From the NCBI GenBank assembly GCA_934096755.1, contig CAKOMU010000017.1:1-22556 (forward strand): a stretch of 22,556 nt of DNA, read 5' to 3'. This document shows positions 6,941 to 18,635 of this stretch, one piece after another. Within the stretch, counting starts at the first letter, position 1, and every line of letters begins with the position of its first letter. The position numbers and the translations under genes are program-made. Under the pieces are notes generated by a model. It had not been told where the DNA came from, made no database searches, and saw nothing but the letters and a program-made list of their open reading frames with translations. Source of the DNA: an uncultured Bacilli bacterium. Lineage in GTDB: Bacteria > Bacillota_I > Bacilli_A > RF39 > UBA660.

Positions 6941-8945
6941 TACTTTTTATATCCTTCTGTTTCTTCATATCTTCAACTGCTTCATTTAAAGCATCTTCTA
7001 TCGTTTTAATATCATCTATGATCATACTATAACCAATCTCTGCACCATGATCATAAGGTAATTTTTTTACTTCTCTAGTTAATTTATGAATATAATTACT
7101 AATTTGTTTTTGACTATATCCAACTAAATAGACAACAAATTCATTCCCATCGGTTCGCATTACTTCACTATTATCTAATTGTGTTTTAATTAAAATATTA
7201 GCTAAAGCCTTAATTTGTTTATCTCCTTCATTATATCCATAAACATCATTAATATCTTGTATCTTATTTAAATCAATAACTAATATAGTTTGAGGATATA
7301 TAGTATTATTATTCCACGTTTCTATATTTTCATTTAAGAAATTACGATTTTTCAAACTAGTTAATTGATCAATAAACTTCATTTTATCATCTTTCTTAAT
7401 TTTTCGAGCAATAGAAACTCTTTTACTTTTTCTAAAAACAATAAATACTATTAAAGCCACAATAATGACAATATACAAAATATACTCGGCAATTTTAGTG
7501 ACAATACCACCATTTTTCACAGTTTCATAATGATTATCTAATCCTTTAATAATCATTTCTTCTTCATCCATAATACTAATGTATTTATTTAACAATTTAT
7601 ATAAAGCACTTTTTGTTCTTACTTTAAATGTATACTCACTATCAATATAATCACGATATCTTTCCGTATAATTATCAAGTTTATTTTCTTTATAATATAA
7701 GAATGTATTTTTATCTAAGATTAAATATGTATCTTTTTTGTTTAATTTAAATAATTCTTTCGTCGTACTAAATGTCTTAACATCTATTCCTTCAATTTGT
7801 TTAACATAATCATATAGTTTACTATTTTCTTGAACGTATACTTCTTCCCCAATTAAAGAATTAATCGATTTAATAACAGTATTATTCTTTCTAGATGCAG
7901 CTATAACATAACCAATGTTTATTCCATCAGTTTGATTAAAATTATCCGTAAAATTATAATAATTAAAATATAAATCTACTTTTTTATCATTTACAGCTTT
8001 CATAAATTTATTAAATGTCTTATATCTCACAAAATTAAATTCGACATCGGCAAATTTACTAAAATTACTTAAATAAACAGCAACAATCCCACCATACTTA
8101 CCACCCGTAATAACTTCATAAGGGCTAGCATTAACAAAACCATAATTATAACTAACACTTTGCATAGCATCAATTTCTGTATCGCTTATATTCATACCTG
8201 TCGTCAATGCTTTAAATAATTCTTGATTATAAACATCATCAAATTTATTCTTCCAACTATGATAATACTTTTCCATAACACTAGCTAAAATACTATCATC
8301 ACTTTGCAAAACATAATATTCTTTAATATCACTGAAATGATAAATAACTTGATAATCTTTAGTTAAAATCGTATCTAAACATTCCATCAATGGAACTATC
8401 ATATAATCTACATCTTTTTCTAGTGCTTTATTCAGTTCATCAACACTTTCAAATTGTTTAAAACTAACATCACTAACTTTTTTGATATATTTAGAAATAT
8501 AGCTAAGTTCACTATTTAAAACGCCTATAGTTTTTCCTCTTAAATCATCTTCACTAGATACAATTTCAGCTTTTTTACCAACCAATACATAATGATCAGT
8601 ATAAAAAACTGTATCATTATCACTAAGATTTTTTTTCAAAACTAAAGCTAAACCAGACGGTGTATTAGGACTATTATATGTAATAGGATTTATTGTAAGA
8701 TCATATTCATTAGCAAAATCATCCAAAAAATCATAAAAGACACCAGTTCCTAAAGAACCAAAAACACTAACATTATTTAAGACATTTACATTTTGAACGG
8801 TACTAATATTATCGTTAATCCAATTTCTTTCACCAACAGTTAATTTATTTTTATTATTCAAAATAAAATATAAAATAAAAGTTAAAGCAATTAAAATTAT
8901 TAAACTAACAATAATTATTATGACACTTTTCTTTTTTTTCATCAT
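6921..8945 (-). CDS. membrane receptor: solute-binding domains plus degenerate GGDEF domain
   Basis: The 674-residue protein has an N-terminal membrane helix (about 7-29), then a large extracellular part of about 450 residues. That part looks like two bacterial solute-binding (SBP type 3-like) lobes, for example VFGSLGTGVFYDFLDDFANEY and GGKYGGIVAVYLSNFSKFAD. A second helix (485-505) leads to a cytoplasmic GGDEF-like domain. That domain keeps DQLTSLKNR (526-534), D558 in VIDLNKIQDINDVYG, and the helix after it. The signature itself reads RTDGNEF (597-603), where active enzymes have RxGGDEF, so the catalytic acidic residue is Asn and the first Gly is Asp. It is probably a ligand sensor whose output domain no longer makes cyclic di-GMP and may bind nucleotide or a partner. 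The first ATG overlaps the previous gene's stop (TAATG), and a TGA stop ends the gene. Confidence 0.78.
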   Translation of the reverse strand: MMKKKKSVIIIIVSLIILIALTFILYFILNNKNKLTVGERNWINDNISTVQNVNVLNNVSVFGSLGTGVFYDFLDDFANEYDLTINPITYNSPNTPSGLALVLKKNLSDNDTVFYTDHYVLVGKKAEIVSSEDDLRGKTIGVLNSELSYISKYIKKVSDVSFKQFESVDELNKALEKDVDYMIVPLMECLDTILTKDYQVIYHFSDIKEYYVLQSDDSILASVMEKYYHSWKNKFDDVYNQELFKALTTGMNISDTEIDAMQSVSYNYGFVNASPYEVITGGKYGGIVAVYLSNFSKFADVEFNFVRYKTFNKFMKAVNDKKVDLYFNYYNFTDNFNQTDGINIGYVIAASRKNNTVIKSINSLIGEEVYVQENSKLYDYVKQIEGIDVKTFSTTKELFKLNKKDTYLILDKNTFLYYKENKLDNYTERYRDYIDSEYTFKVRTKSALYKLLNKYISIMDEEEMIIKGLDNHYETVKNGGIVTKIAEYILYIVIIVALIVFIVFRKSKRVSIARKIKKDDKMKFIDQLTSLKNRNFLNENIETWNNNTIYPQTILVIDLNKIQDINDVYGYNEGDKQIKALANILIKTQLDNSEVMRTDGNEFVVYLVGYSQKQISNYIHKLTREVKKLPYDHGAEIGYSMIIDDIKTIEDALNEAVEDMKKQKDIKSNEEGKA

Positions 8946-9430
8946 TACTCACTTTCCACTGGGGTATTATTATTCCAATTAAGACCATTACCAGAAGCAT
9001 TTCTTGCCCCTAAAATAGTAAACCCATCACTATTAGCTGTTGCATCGCTTCTAAGAGTCAAAGAAACATCATAATAAGACATTAAATCATCCCCAATATC
9101 AGTAAGACTAGCTGCTGCTCTATTTTCAGCATCACTTAATGAAACATCATCGTTAAAATCGATAATAACATATATAATTCTTCCTTTAACATCAAATTTA
9201 ACATCTTTAACTATTTGATCATCTTCTAGATTCTTAATGTAGGTATTTTTCACATTGTCCGTAATAGGATATTTATCAATATCATCAAGTCTATCTCCAT
9301 AAACTGACTTACTTCCTCCTAAAAAGAAAGAAAATGTGACTACTAATATTGCTACCAAACATATAGCAAGTATTAAACCTAATACTATTAAAACCTTGTT
9401 TTTCCCCCATAATTCTTTCATTTTATTCAT
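8945..9430 (-). CDS. small single-pass membrane protein, function unknown
   Basis: I do not recognise this 161-residue protein. A short basic N-terminus (KNK) precedes one strongly hydrophobic helix (about 13-38). An outward-facing acidic domain of about 120 residues follows, beginning YGDRLDDIDKYPI. It has alternating beta-like segments (VKFDVKGRIIYVIIDF) and ends in a polar Asn/Gly-rich tail. No cysteines and no catalytic motif are seen. A strong ribosome binding site (AGAGGTGG) precedes the ATG. Its stop overlaps the start of the receptor/GGDEF gene, so the two are coupled and may work together, for example as an accessory subunit of the sensor. It lies 41 bases downstream of ligA. Confidence 0.75.
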   Translation of the reverse strand: MNKMKELWGKNKVLIVLGLILAICLVAILVVTFSFFLGGSKSVYGDRLDDIDKYPITDNVKNTYIKNLEDDQIVKDVKFDVKGRIIYVIIDFNDDVSLSDAENRAAASLTDIGDDLMSYYDVSLTLRSDATANSDGFTILGARNASGNGLNWNNNTPVESE

Positions 9431-9471
9431 GAATTTCCACCTCTTGTTAGTAATCTAATTATACTATCTAT

Positions 9472-12334
<2,863 letters not shown>

Positions 12335-14416
12335 TTACATTCTCCTTAATCCTTGATAATTACTTAAAAATTTCTTAATGCCAAATCGATTACTAAAAGC
12401 CACCGTCACAAATCGATCATCTACACTAACAACCACACCACGGCCAAAACTAGCATGCATCACTACATCTCCTTGTTTATACAAAATATTTTCTTTACTA
12501 TACACTTTATCTTTATTAAAGACATTGCTAGTATTAGTATTTTCCATTTTTTCTAATAAATTAGCATCAATTTCACCGATAAAACGAGAAGGCATATTAC
12601 TACTAACATTTCCATAAAGCATCCTTCTTTTAGCATTAGTAATATAAAGTCTTTCTTTAGCCCTCGTAATAGCGACATAACAGAGTCTTCTTTCTTCTTC
12701 CAAATCTTCTTTGGCATCCAAACTCATTACATGAGGCATAATACCTTCTTCCATCCCTACCAAAAAAACGACTTTAAATTCCAAACCCTTCGCTGCATGC
12801 ATTGTCATTAAAGTTATTGCATCTTCCGTATCTTGATGATCTGCACTATCCGCAACTATACTTATATCTTCCAAAAAATCTTGTAAGTTTACCCCACCAG
12901 TATCTCTTTGATAATTTTCCGTAATACTTTTAAATTCCATTAAGTTTTCTAATCTTATATCAGCTTCAATCGATTTATCATTTTCTAATTCTTGTTTCAT
13001 CCCTGTTTTTTCTAATACCAAATCTATTAACTCCGTAAGATCCAAATCTTTACTTGCTTCAGTCAAAGATAAAATCAAATTTTTAAATTCTATTTCTTTT
13101 GGTTTGGTCAAACATTCAAACATGCTAGTACTTAAAGAATTAGCCACTACTTCAATATCTAAAATAGACTTTGCTCCAATTCCTCTTTTAGGCTCATTAA
13201 TAACTCTTTTTAACGAAATATCATCATTATGATTAGCAATAAGACGCAAATAACAAAGCAAATCCTTAATTTCTTTTCTTTTATAGAAGTAATAACTTCC
13301 TACCACTTTATATGGCCAATTTTGTTTAAGAATTCCATCTTCCACTCCACGAGCTTGCCCATTGGTACGATAAAGTATTGCAATATCTTGATATTTATAA
13401 CCATCATTTAAAAGTTTCTTAATTTCATCAACAACATTTTTAATTTCTTCTTTATCATCATTAGCATGAAAATATTTAATCTTAAAACCTTCACCTAAAT
13501 CGCTATACAAATGTACTTCTTTTTTATCTACATTATTTTTTATCACCGAATTAGCAGCATTTAAAATAGTATTGGTACTACGATAATTTTGATTTAACGT
13601 TATACACTTAGCTTCTGGATAATCATCTTCAAAATTTAATATATTTTTATAATTTGACCACCTAAAGCCATAAATACTTTGATTAACATCACCAACAACA
13701 AACAAATTACGATATTTACTGGCTAATTTTTTCACCAGTTTATATTGTACTTCATTAGTGTCTTGATACTCATCTATTAAAATATATTGATAATGATCTT
13801 GGTATCTATCTAAAATATCTTCATGATTTTCAAAAAGTAATACAGGAAGTCGTAATAAATCATCAAAATCCACGGCATTATTACGTTTTAAAACATTTTG
13901 ATATTCATGATAAACTTTGACTGCTACTTTTTCAACCGGAGTCGCTAAGTACTTTTCTATTTCACTTTCACTTAGCATTTCATTTTTAATAAAACTAATT
14001 TTATTACGAATATATGACGGAGCATATTCTTTAGTATTCAAATCTAAATCTTTCATAATTTTTTTTATAATGCTTAAAACATCATCACCATCTAATATAG
14101 TAAAATTTCGCATCAAGCCTAATGCTTCATAATTTTCTCTTAAAACTCTCACACCAAAGGAATGAAATGTTCCAACAAAAGCATAATTATCCGCCACTAA
14201 ATTACTTACTCGATCACGCATCTCTTTCGCTGCTTTATTCGTAAATGTAATTGCTAAAATATTATGAGAATTTACTCCATTATTAATTAAATAAGCTATT
14301 CTAGTTGTTAAAACTTTTGTTTTACCAGAACCAGCACCAGCTAACACCAAACAAGGACCATCTTTATGCAAAACTGCTTCTCTTTGTTCTTTATTTAAAT
14401 TAACAATCATATCCAT
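12335..14416 (-). CDS. pcrA: ATP-dependent DNA helicase PcrA (UvrD/Rep family)
   Basis: This is a superfamily 1A 3'-5' helicase acting in repair, rolling-circle replication and removal of recombination intermediates. Visible motifs include NLNKEQREAV (Q motif), Walker A GAGSGKT, ITFTNKAAKEM, GTFHSFGVRVLR, LIDEYQDTN (Walker B), VVGDVNQSIYGFRW, LNQNYRST, LMTMHAAKGLEF and YVAITRAKERLYI. A C-terminal Tudor-like segment (GDVVMHASFGRGVVVSV) matches the RNA polymerase-binding tail of PcrA. The open frame could begin at a TTG (14431), but that would place the GGGAGG ribosome binding site inside the gene. The ATG at 14416 lies seven bases after GGAGG and gives a 693-residue protein of normal size. It is the first gene of the six-gene operon. 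Confidence 0.96.
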   Translation of the reverse strand: MDMIVNLNKEQREAVLHKDGPCLVLAGAGSGKTKVLTTRIAYLINNGVNSHNILAITFTNKAAKEMRDRVSNLVADNYAFVGTFHSFGVRVLRENYEALGLMRNFTILDGDDVLSIIKKIMKDLDLNTKEYAPSYIRNKISFIKNEMLSESEIEKYLATPVEKVAVKVYHEYQNVLKRNNAVDFDDLLRLPVLLFENHEDILDRYQDHYQYILIDEYQDTNEVQYKLVKKLASKYRNLFVVGDVNQSIYGFRWSNYKNILNFEDDYPEAKCITLNQNYRSTNTILNAANSVIKNNVDKKEVHLYSDLGEGFKIKYFHANDDKEEIKNVVDEIKKLLNDGYKYQDIAILYRTNGQARGVEDGILKQNWPYKVVGSYYFYKRKEIKDLLCYLRLIANHNDDISLKRVINEPKRGIGAKSILDIEVVANSLSTSMFECLTKPKEIEFKNLILSLTEASKDLDLTELIDLVLEKTGMKQELENDKSIEADIRLENLMEFKSITENYQRDTGGVNLQDFLEDISIVADSADHQDTEDAITLMTMHAAKGLEFKVVFLVGMEEGIMPHVMSLDAKEDLEEERRLCYVAITRAKERLYITNAKRRMLYGNVSSNMPSRFIGEIDANLLEKMENTNTSNVFNKDKVYSKENILYKQGDVVMHASFGRGVVVSVDDRFVTVAFSNRFGIKKFLSNYQGLRRM

Positions 14417-14441
14417 TTTGTTACCTCCCAAATATACTTAT

Positions 14442-14470
14442 ATTATAACATTTGTCTTAACACGTATAAA
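14442..14470 (-). promoter_or_regulatory. promoter of the pcrA operon
   Basis: On the minus strand -35 TTTATA (14465-14470, four of six), a 17-base spacer and perfect -10 TATAAT (14442-14447) lie immediately after the terminator of the preceding gene and about 25 bases before the pcrA ATG. Confidence 0.75.
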
Positions 14471-14471
14471 G

Positions 14472-14500
14472 AAAAAAGAGCAAGTTTTCAAAACTTACTC
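14472..14500 (-). terminator. strong intrinsic terminator after the 376-residue exported protein gene
   Basis: The minus strand reads GAGTAAGTTT...AACTTGCTC, an almost perfect 9-bp stem with one G-T pair and a five-base loop (14478-14500), followed by TTTTTTC. The first stem arm contains the stop codon of the gene ending at 14495. It separates that gene from the pcrA promoter. Confidence 0.88.
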
Positions 14501-15625
14501 AGTTCCATTTAGATTTCGTGCTTGACAATCTCCCAAAGGATCTAATAAACAAGTTGCACAAGATGTAAAACCATGTGAAGTATCATCACCTTTAACAGCA
14601 TCACTAGCCCCATCTACTAAACTTAAAACAAAATTTAACACAGTAGGAATAAAGAAAATAATAAACGCAGCAATAAATCTTCGCATCAAAGTCATAATAA
14701 CATCTTTATTTGGCTTTTCATTAGATGCAATAACTGCCTTGGCAAAATCAACACTTCCCAAAATAATCAAAATTAACGGCACTACTAATTTAGCAATTAA
14801 AAGAATATATCCAATTATTTGAAAAGCTTTTAAAACCCCATTAGGATTTCCATCTGCATCCTTAGGACTACAAATATCAACATCTTTAATAGTTAAATCT
14901 TTTTCATTTTCTTGTTTTTTTGCTTCCTCTTCTTTTTGTTTTAAGTCCTCTGTACTACCATTCAAATATAATATATCTTTACCAGTCAAAGTTATATCAC
15001 TAAATTCACCACTATACTCATATATGGGATATTCAGGAGAAGTAATGGTTTGTCGTCTTTTCAATTTAAAATTAGCATAGCAATTATCAAAACCACCACT
15101 AACAACATACGAATAATTTTTAACTGCTTCTCCATTATATCTTAATATTTTAACTTTATTATCATTTAAGTTATAACCAGCAACACTTTTCCCATCGACT
15201 GATACATATTTACAATCAAAACTACTTAAAGAATCCATTGCTTCTTTAATAGTTTCATTTTCACTACCCAATAAAGTAGTTTTTTTAAAATTACTAGACT
15301 TGGAATCATCAGACGCATAATATTGATAACTTTTTGAAGACTCCGTTGTATTTTCAGAATTATATGACCTATAAATATAAACATATTTATAACATTTAGA
15401 ACCTTTTAATTCCGTTATGTTATTACCAACACTATATTTATAAATAGGATCATTTTCACTAACATTTTTCCCTTCATATTTATCAATATGTAAAATTCCA
15501 TCACCCAAATTGTATCCAACACTATATTTTTGATCCTCTGACTGATAATTACAATCATATGCCATCGCTTTCATCGGCAAAATCACAAAACATAAAAGTA
15601 TTAAAAAATATTTTAGATTCTTCAT
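14495..15625 (-). CDS. exported Cys-rich protein with C-terminal two-helix CxTCLLD module
   Basis: This 376-residue protein is not a family I can name. Residues 1-22 form a signal peptide (AMA cleavage site). Two related segments follow. DCNYQS..K..VGYNLGDGILHIDKYEGK (from 24) and DCKYVS..K..AGYNLNDNKVKILRYNGE (from 137) align and each ends with a second cysteine (C78, C182), so the ectodomain is a tandem duplication. A charged K/E/Q linker spans about 225-247. The C-terminal module has C252, a helix at about 265-294 ending LGSVDFAKAVIAS, a basic loop, a helix at about 317-338 ending PTVLNFVLSLVD, and a CATCLLDPLGDC tail (C356, C359, C367). The module is paralogous to the protein at 18867-19190. 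The two-helix topology recalls VirB2/TrbC-type pilins, but no other secretion-system gene is present. It has its own promoter and a strong terminator. Confidence 0.82.
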   Translation of the reverse strand: MKNLKYFLILLCFVILPMKAMAYDCNYQSEDQKYSVGYNLGDGILHIDKYEGKNVSENDPIYKYSVGNNITELKGSKCYKYVYIYRSYNSENTTESSKSYQYYASDDSKSSNFKKTTLLGSENETIKEAMDSLSSFDCKYVSVDGKSVAGYNLNDNKVKILRYNGEAVKNYSYVVSGGFDNCYANFKLKRRQTITSPEYPIYEYSGEFSDITLTGKDILYLNGSTEDLKQKEEEAKKQENEKDLTIKDVDICSPKDADGNPNGVLKAFQIIGYILLIAKLVVPLILIILGSVDFAKAVIASNEKPNKDVIMTLMRRFIAAFIIFFIPTVLNFVLSLVDGASDAVKGDDTSHGFTSCATCLLDPLGDCQARNLNGTE

Positions 15626-15644
15626 TTTATCACAACCTGTCTAA

Positions 15645-15673
15645 ATTATATCAATTATTTATAGTTATTTCTA
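15645..15673 (-). promoter_or_regulatory. promoter of the 376-residue exported protein gene
   Basis: Minus strand -35 TAGAAA (15668-15673, four of six; overlaps the recX TAG stop), a 17-base spacer and perfect -10 TATAAT (15645-15650) lie about 20 bases before the ATG at 15625. No terminator separates recX from this gene, so read-through from the ackA unit may add to expression. Confidence 0.7.
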
Positions 15674-16435
15674 GTCTTTACTCATTATTTTTTCTATATC
15701 ACTTAAACTAAATCCTTTACGGTACAAAGTCGTTTTAATTTTTTGTTTTAACTCCCAACCTTCGTATTTTCTTTCCAATTTTTTTAAAGACTTTTCATAT
15801 TCTTTTTGAATTACACAATCATCATCTTGAATCTCAATACTGTTAAAACAATTTTCTATCATTTCTTTATTATAACCTAAATTATACAAGTATTCCTTAA
15901 TTTTATTTTCCAACATCATTTTACTATATTTATTATTAGCATTAATCTTTTTACCCATAATTTTTTTAATTCTATCAATCCATATAATATCTTCTATTTT
16001 TTCTAACACTGTTTCTATTTCTACACTTGTAAATTCTAAATTTTCCAACTCTTTTTTAATTTTTAAAGGTCCCTTTAAACTCAAATTTATTGCATCATTA
16101 ACATAACTATTAATATATAATGAATTATTTAAATAACCATTCTTACTTAAACGATTAATTACATACTCAATCGTTGTTTTATCATATTCTTTTAACTTAA
16201 TTCTAATTTCTTTTTTAGTTCTTAATCTAACATTAATATATTTTAAAGCTTCTTTATAAGCTTTAATACATTCATTAAACCTAATCATTTCTTTCAAAGT
16301 AGCTTCTTCAATAAGCATAGGTTTCAAAACTCCATATTTCATAATTACTTCATCATAAAAACTTAGTGACCTATTATCACTAAGTAAAATCATATAATTA
16401 TCTTTCTTTTTTATTATTTTAGATATTTTCATCAT
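15671..16435 (-). CDS. recX: RecX regulatory protein
   Basis: RecX binds RecA filaments and usually limits their activity. The ~254-residue protein has an N-terminal beta-rich segment (MKISKIIKKKDNYMILLSD) and then the all-helical RecX three-helix repeats. The first repeat shows LRTKKEIRIKLKEYD...VINRLSKNGYLNN, with SYVNDAI and GPLKIKKELENL after it. A second repeat spans LENKIKEYLYNLGYNKEMIENCFN. A last one covers the KLERKYEG...KTTLYRKGFSLSDIEKIM end. Length fits Gram-positive RecX. The open frame can start at TTG 16438. The ATG at 16435 is seven bases after AGGAAG and is preferred. It overlaps the end of nrnA by 17 bases and is the last gene of the ackA-nrnA-recX unit. Confidence 0.9.
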   Translation of the reverse strand: MMKISKIIKKKDNYMILLSDNRSLSFYDEVIMKYGVLKPMLIEEATLKEMIRFNECIKAYKEALKYINVRLRTKKEIRIKLKEYDKTTIEYVINRLSKNGYLNNSLYINSYVNDAINLSLKGPLKIKKELENLEFTSVEIETVLEKIEDIIWIDRIKKIMGKKINANNKYSKMMLENKIKEYLYNLGYNKEMIENCFNSIEIQDDDCVIQKEYEKSLKKLERKYEGWELKQKIKTTLYRKGFSLSDIEKIMSKD

Positions 16436-17393
16436 CAAAATACTTCCTACAAGCTAAATCTAAATCATGAGCTAAAGCTTCAATCGTCTTATAATCTTTG
16501 CTACGACATCCCGAAGCAAACTTATGTCCTCCACCATTATACTTACTAGCTACTTCATTTATGACTGGTCCTCTACTTCTAATATTAGCCTTATAAATGT
16601 CATTACGTTCATCATACACAACAAACATCCAACAAATAATCTCTTTAATATAATAAAAACTATTTACTTGATTAGAAACACTCGTAGGTTCTACATTAAA
16701 TTTTTTCAAAACTTCACTAGGAACAAATATAAAGCCAAATTTATTTTCGGTAATTTCAATATTATTTATTAAATAAGCATGAAACCTTTCTTCAGCAATA
16801 CTTCTTTCATATAAATTATCATATAAATCGACAAAATTGATTTGACTATAACTAACTAATTCGTAAGCAGTTTTTAAAGTCCTCGCCGACGTATTTGGTA
16901 ATAAAAAGCGATCACTATCAAAAACCATACCAGTATATAAATCTTCTGCTACTGATTTATCCAACTTTAAAGGGGAATTCATCAGCAAACTTGCAATCAT
17001 TTCACAAGTACTAGACATTGTATCATCAGTCCAATCAACATCACCAATAATATCTTCACTAGGATGATGATCAATTTTTAAAATAGCTTGATATTCTAAT
17101 TCTTCAATTCCATCAACTCTACAAAAATTAGGTACATCTAAGACAATCAACAAAGCATTATGTAACTCTTTTAAATTGACTTTATCCAAATTACCCAAAT
17201 ATTTAAATTTATGAACACCAGCACCAATCGCATAAACTTTTTTTTGAGGAAATGTAAGTTTAATCGCATCACGTAAAGCAATTTGACTCGCAATAGCATC
17301 AGGATCAGGACTAATATGTCGAGCTAATACTATTTCATCGTATTTTTTAATTATTTTAAATATTTTCTTATACATTTCCTTCAACAAAATCAC
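16419..17393 (-). CDS. nrnA: DHH/DHHA1 phosphoesterase, NrnA-like (nanoRNase / pAp phosphatase)
   Basis: Members degrade short oligoribonucleotides and dephosphorylate 3'-phosphoadenosine 5'-phosphate. The DHH domain shows HISPDPDAIAS (H26, D30, D32), D86 in IVLDVP, the DHH motif in KIDHHPS (108-110), and VFDSDRF (159, 161). The C-terminal DHHA1 domain ends with the substrate-binding GGGHKFASG (287-295). About 320 residues is typical. The start is uncertain. The frame opens at GTG 17393 with only a weak AGAAAGA upstream. The ATG at 17375 would match the N-terminal length of Bacillus NrnA, but its AAGGA sits only one base away. It starts five bases after ackA and overlaps recX, so the three genes form one unit. 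Some relatives cleave cyclic di-AMP products, which cannot be ruled out. Confidence 0.9.
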   Translation of the reverse strand: MILLKEMYKKIFKIIKKYDEIVLARHISPDPDAIASQIALRDAIKLTFPQKKVYAIGAGVHKFKYLGNLDKVNLKELHNALLIVLDVPNFCRVDGIEELEYQAILKIDHHPSEDIIGDVDWTDDTMSSTCEMIASLLMNSPLKLDKSVAEDLYTGMVFDSDRFLLPNTSARTLKTAYELVSYSQINFVDLYDNLYERSIAEERFHAYLINNIEITENKFGFIFVPSEVLKKFNVEPTSVSNQVNSFYYIKEIICWMFVVYDERNDIYKANIRSRGPVINEVASKYNGGGHKFASGCRSKDYKTIEALAHDLDLACRKYFDDENI

Positions 17394-17398
17394 TCTTT

Positions 17399-18586
17399 CT
17401 AATTATTTTTATTTTTTAATTCTACCGTATCCATTGCAATCATTAATTCTTCGTCTGTAGGCACTACATATACAGGAATCTTAGAATCATCACTTGATAT
17501 TAAACGAAATTCTCCTCTAAAATCATTTCTTTCTTCATCAATTTTTACCCCTAAAGATGCAATCTTATCAAGAATAGACTTACGCATTGTCTTACTGTTT
17601 TCACCAACCCCAGCAGTTAAAGTAATAACATCTGCTCCACCAAGTAAATTATTATACATAGCTATGTAGTTAGCAATTTTACGAGCATACATTTCTTGGG
17701 CTAAAATAGCTCTTTCATTTCCTTCATTAGCAGCAGCTTCCACATCTCTAGAATCACTACTTACTCCACTAATTCCTAAAAGACCACTTTTCTTATTTAA
17801 GTCACTTGTTAATTCATCTAAACTTTCTCCTGTTTTATGAGAAACATAAGCAAGTAAAGATGCATCAATATCTCCTGAACGTGTTCCCATCATAATACCA
17901 GCAAGAGGTGTAAAGCCCATCGTTGTATCAACAACTTTACCAGAATCAATCGCTGTAATAGATCCTCCATTACCAATATGGCAAGAAATAACCTTTAAAT
18001 CATCTCTTTTTAAATATTCACTAATAGTTTTATTTATAAATCTATGACTTGTACCATGAAAACCATATTTTCTTACACCATAATCTTGATACCATTCATA
18101 AGGAACTGCATACAAATATTCTGTTGGTTCCATCGTCGTATGAAAAGCTGTATCAAACACACCAACTTGTATTGTATTTGGTAATGCTTTCATAAAAGCT
18201 CTAACGCCCATAATATTGGCAGGATTATGAAGCGGTGCAAGTTCATTATAATGTGATACTCTTTCTAATACGTCTTCAGTTAATACTACTGATTCACTAA
18301 ATTCTTGACCACCATGAACCATTCTATGTCCAACACCATCAATTTCTTCTAGTGAATTAATAATTCCCATATTAATTAATTCATCCATTAAAATTTGTAC
18401 GGCTACAGTATGATCTTTTAATTCTACTTCCTTTGTAATTTTTTCACCATTATACTTTATAGTATACATACTACCACTAATGCCTATCTTTTCAAATAAA
18501 CCACTAGCTAAAACTTTTTTTTCTGGCATTTCCATCAATGTAAATTTAAGTGATGAACTGCCTGCATTTACTGCTAAAATTTTCAT
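17399..18586 (-). CDS. ackA: acetate kinase
   Basis: The enzyme interconverts acetyl phosphate plus ADP with acetate plus ATP, giving fermentative ATP. The N-terminus MKILAVNAGSSSLKF is the family signature (phosphate and nucleotide binding). Further blocks are GHRMVHGG, VFDTAFHTTM, YGFHGTSHRF (second signature), CHIGNGGSITAI, GFTPLAGIMMGTRSGDIDAS and TAGVGENS. The 395-residue length is standard. The frame could extend to GTG 18595, but AGAGGTG lies six bases before the ATG at 18586, which is preferred. No pta (phosphotransacetylase) gene is in the window. It has its own promoter and heads the ackA-nrnA-recX unit. Confidence 0.97.
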   Translation of the reverse strand: MKILAVNAGSSSLKFTLMEMPEKKVLASGLFEKIGISGSMYTIKYNGEKITKEVELKDHTVAVQILMDELINMGIINSLEEIDGVGHRMVHGGQEFSESVVLTEDVLERVSHYNELAPLHNPANIMGVRAFMKALPNTIQVGVFDTAFHTTMEPTEYLYAVPYEWYQDYGVRKYGFHGTSHRFINKTISEYLKRDDLKVISCHIGNGGSITAIDSGKVVDTTMGFTPLAGIMMGTRSGDIDASLLAYVSHKTGESLDELTSDLNKKSGLLGISGVSSDSRDVEAAANEGNERAILAQEMYARKIANYIAMYNNLLGGADVITLTAGVGENSKTMRKSILDKIASLGVKIDEERNDFRGEFRLISSDDSKIPVYVVPTDEELMIAMDTVELKNKNN

Positions 18587-18606
18587 ATCTTTCACCTCTA
18601 GCTTTT

Positions 18607-18635
18607 ATTATACAAAAAAAAAGAATAAATGGCTA
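18607..18635 (-). promoter_or_regulatory. promoter of ackA
   Basis: Minus strand -35 TAGCCA (18630-18635, four of six), a 17-base spacer rich in T, and perfect -10 TATAAT (18607-18612). The predicted transcript start leaves a leader of only about 14 bases before the ATG at 18586, just enough for the AGAGGTG site. Confidence 0.72.

Noticed and set aside
12335..14431. TTG start at 14431 for pcrA
   Set aside because: It would place the GGGAGG ribosome binding site inside the coding region. The ATG at 14416 has ideal spacing and matches the family N-terminus.
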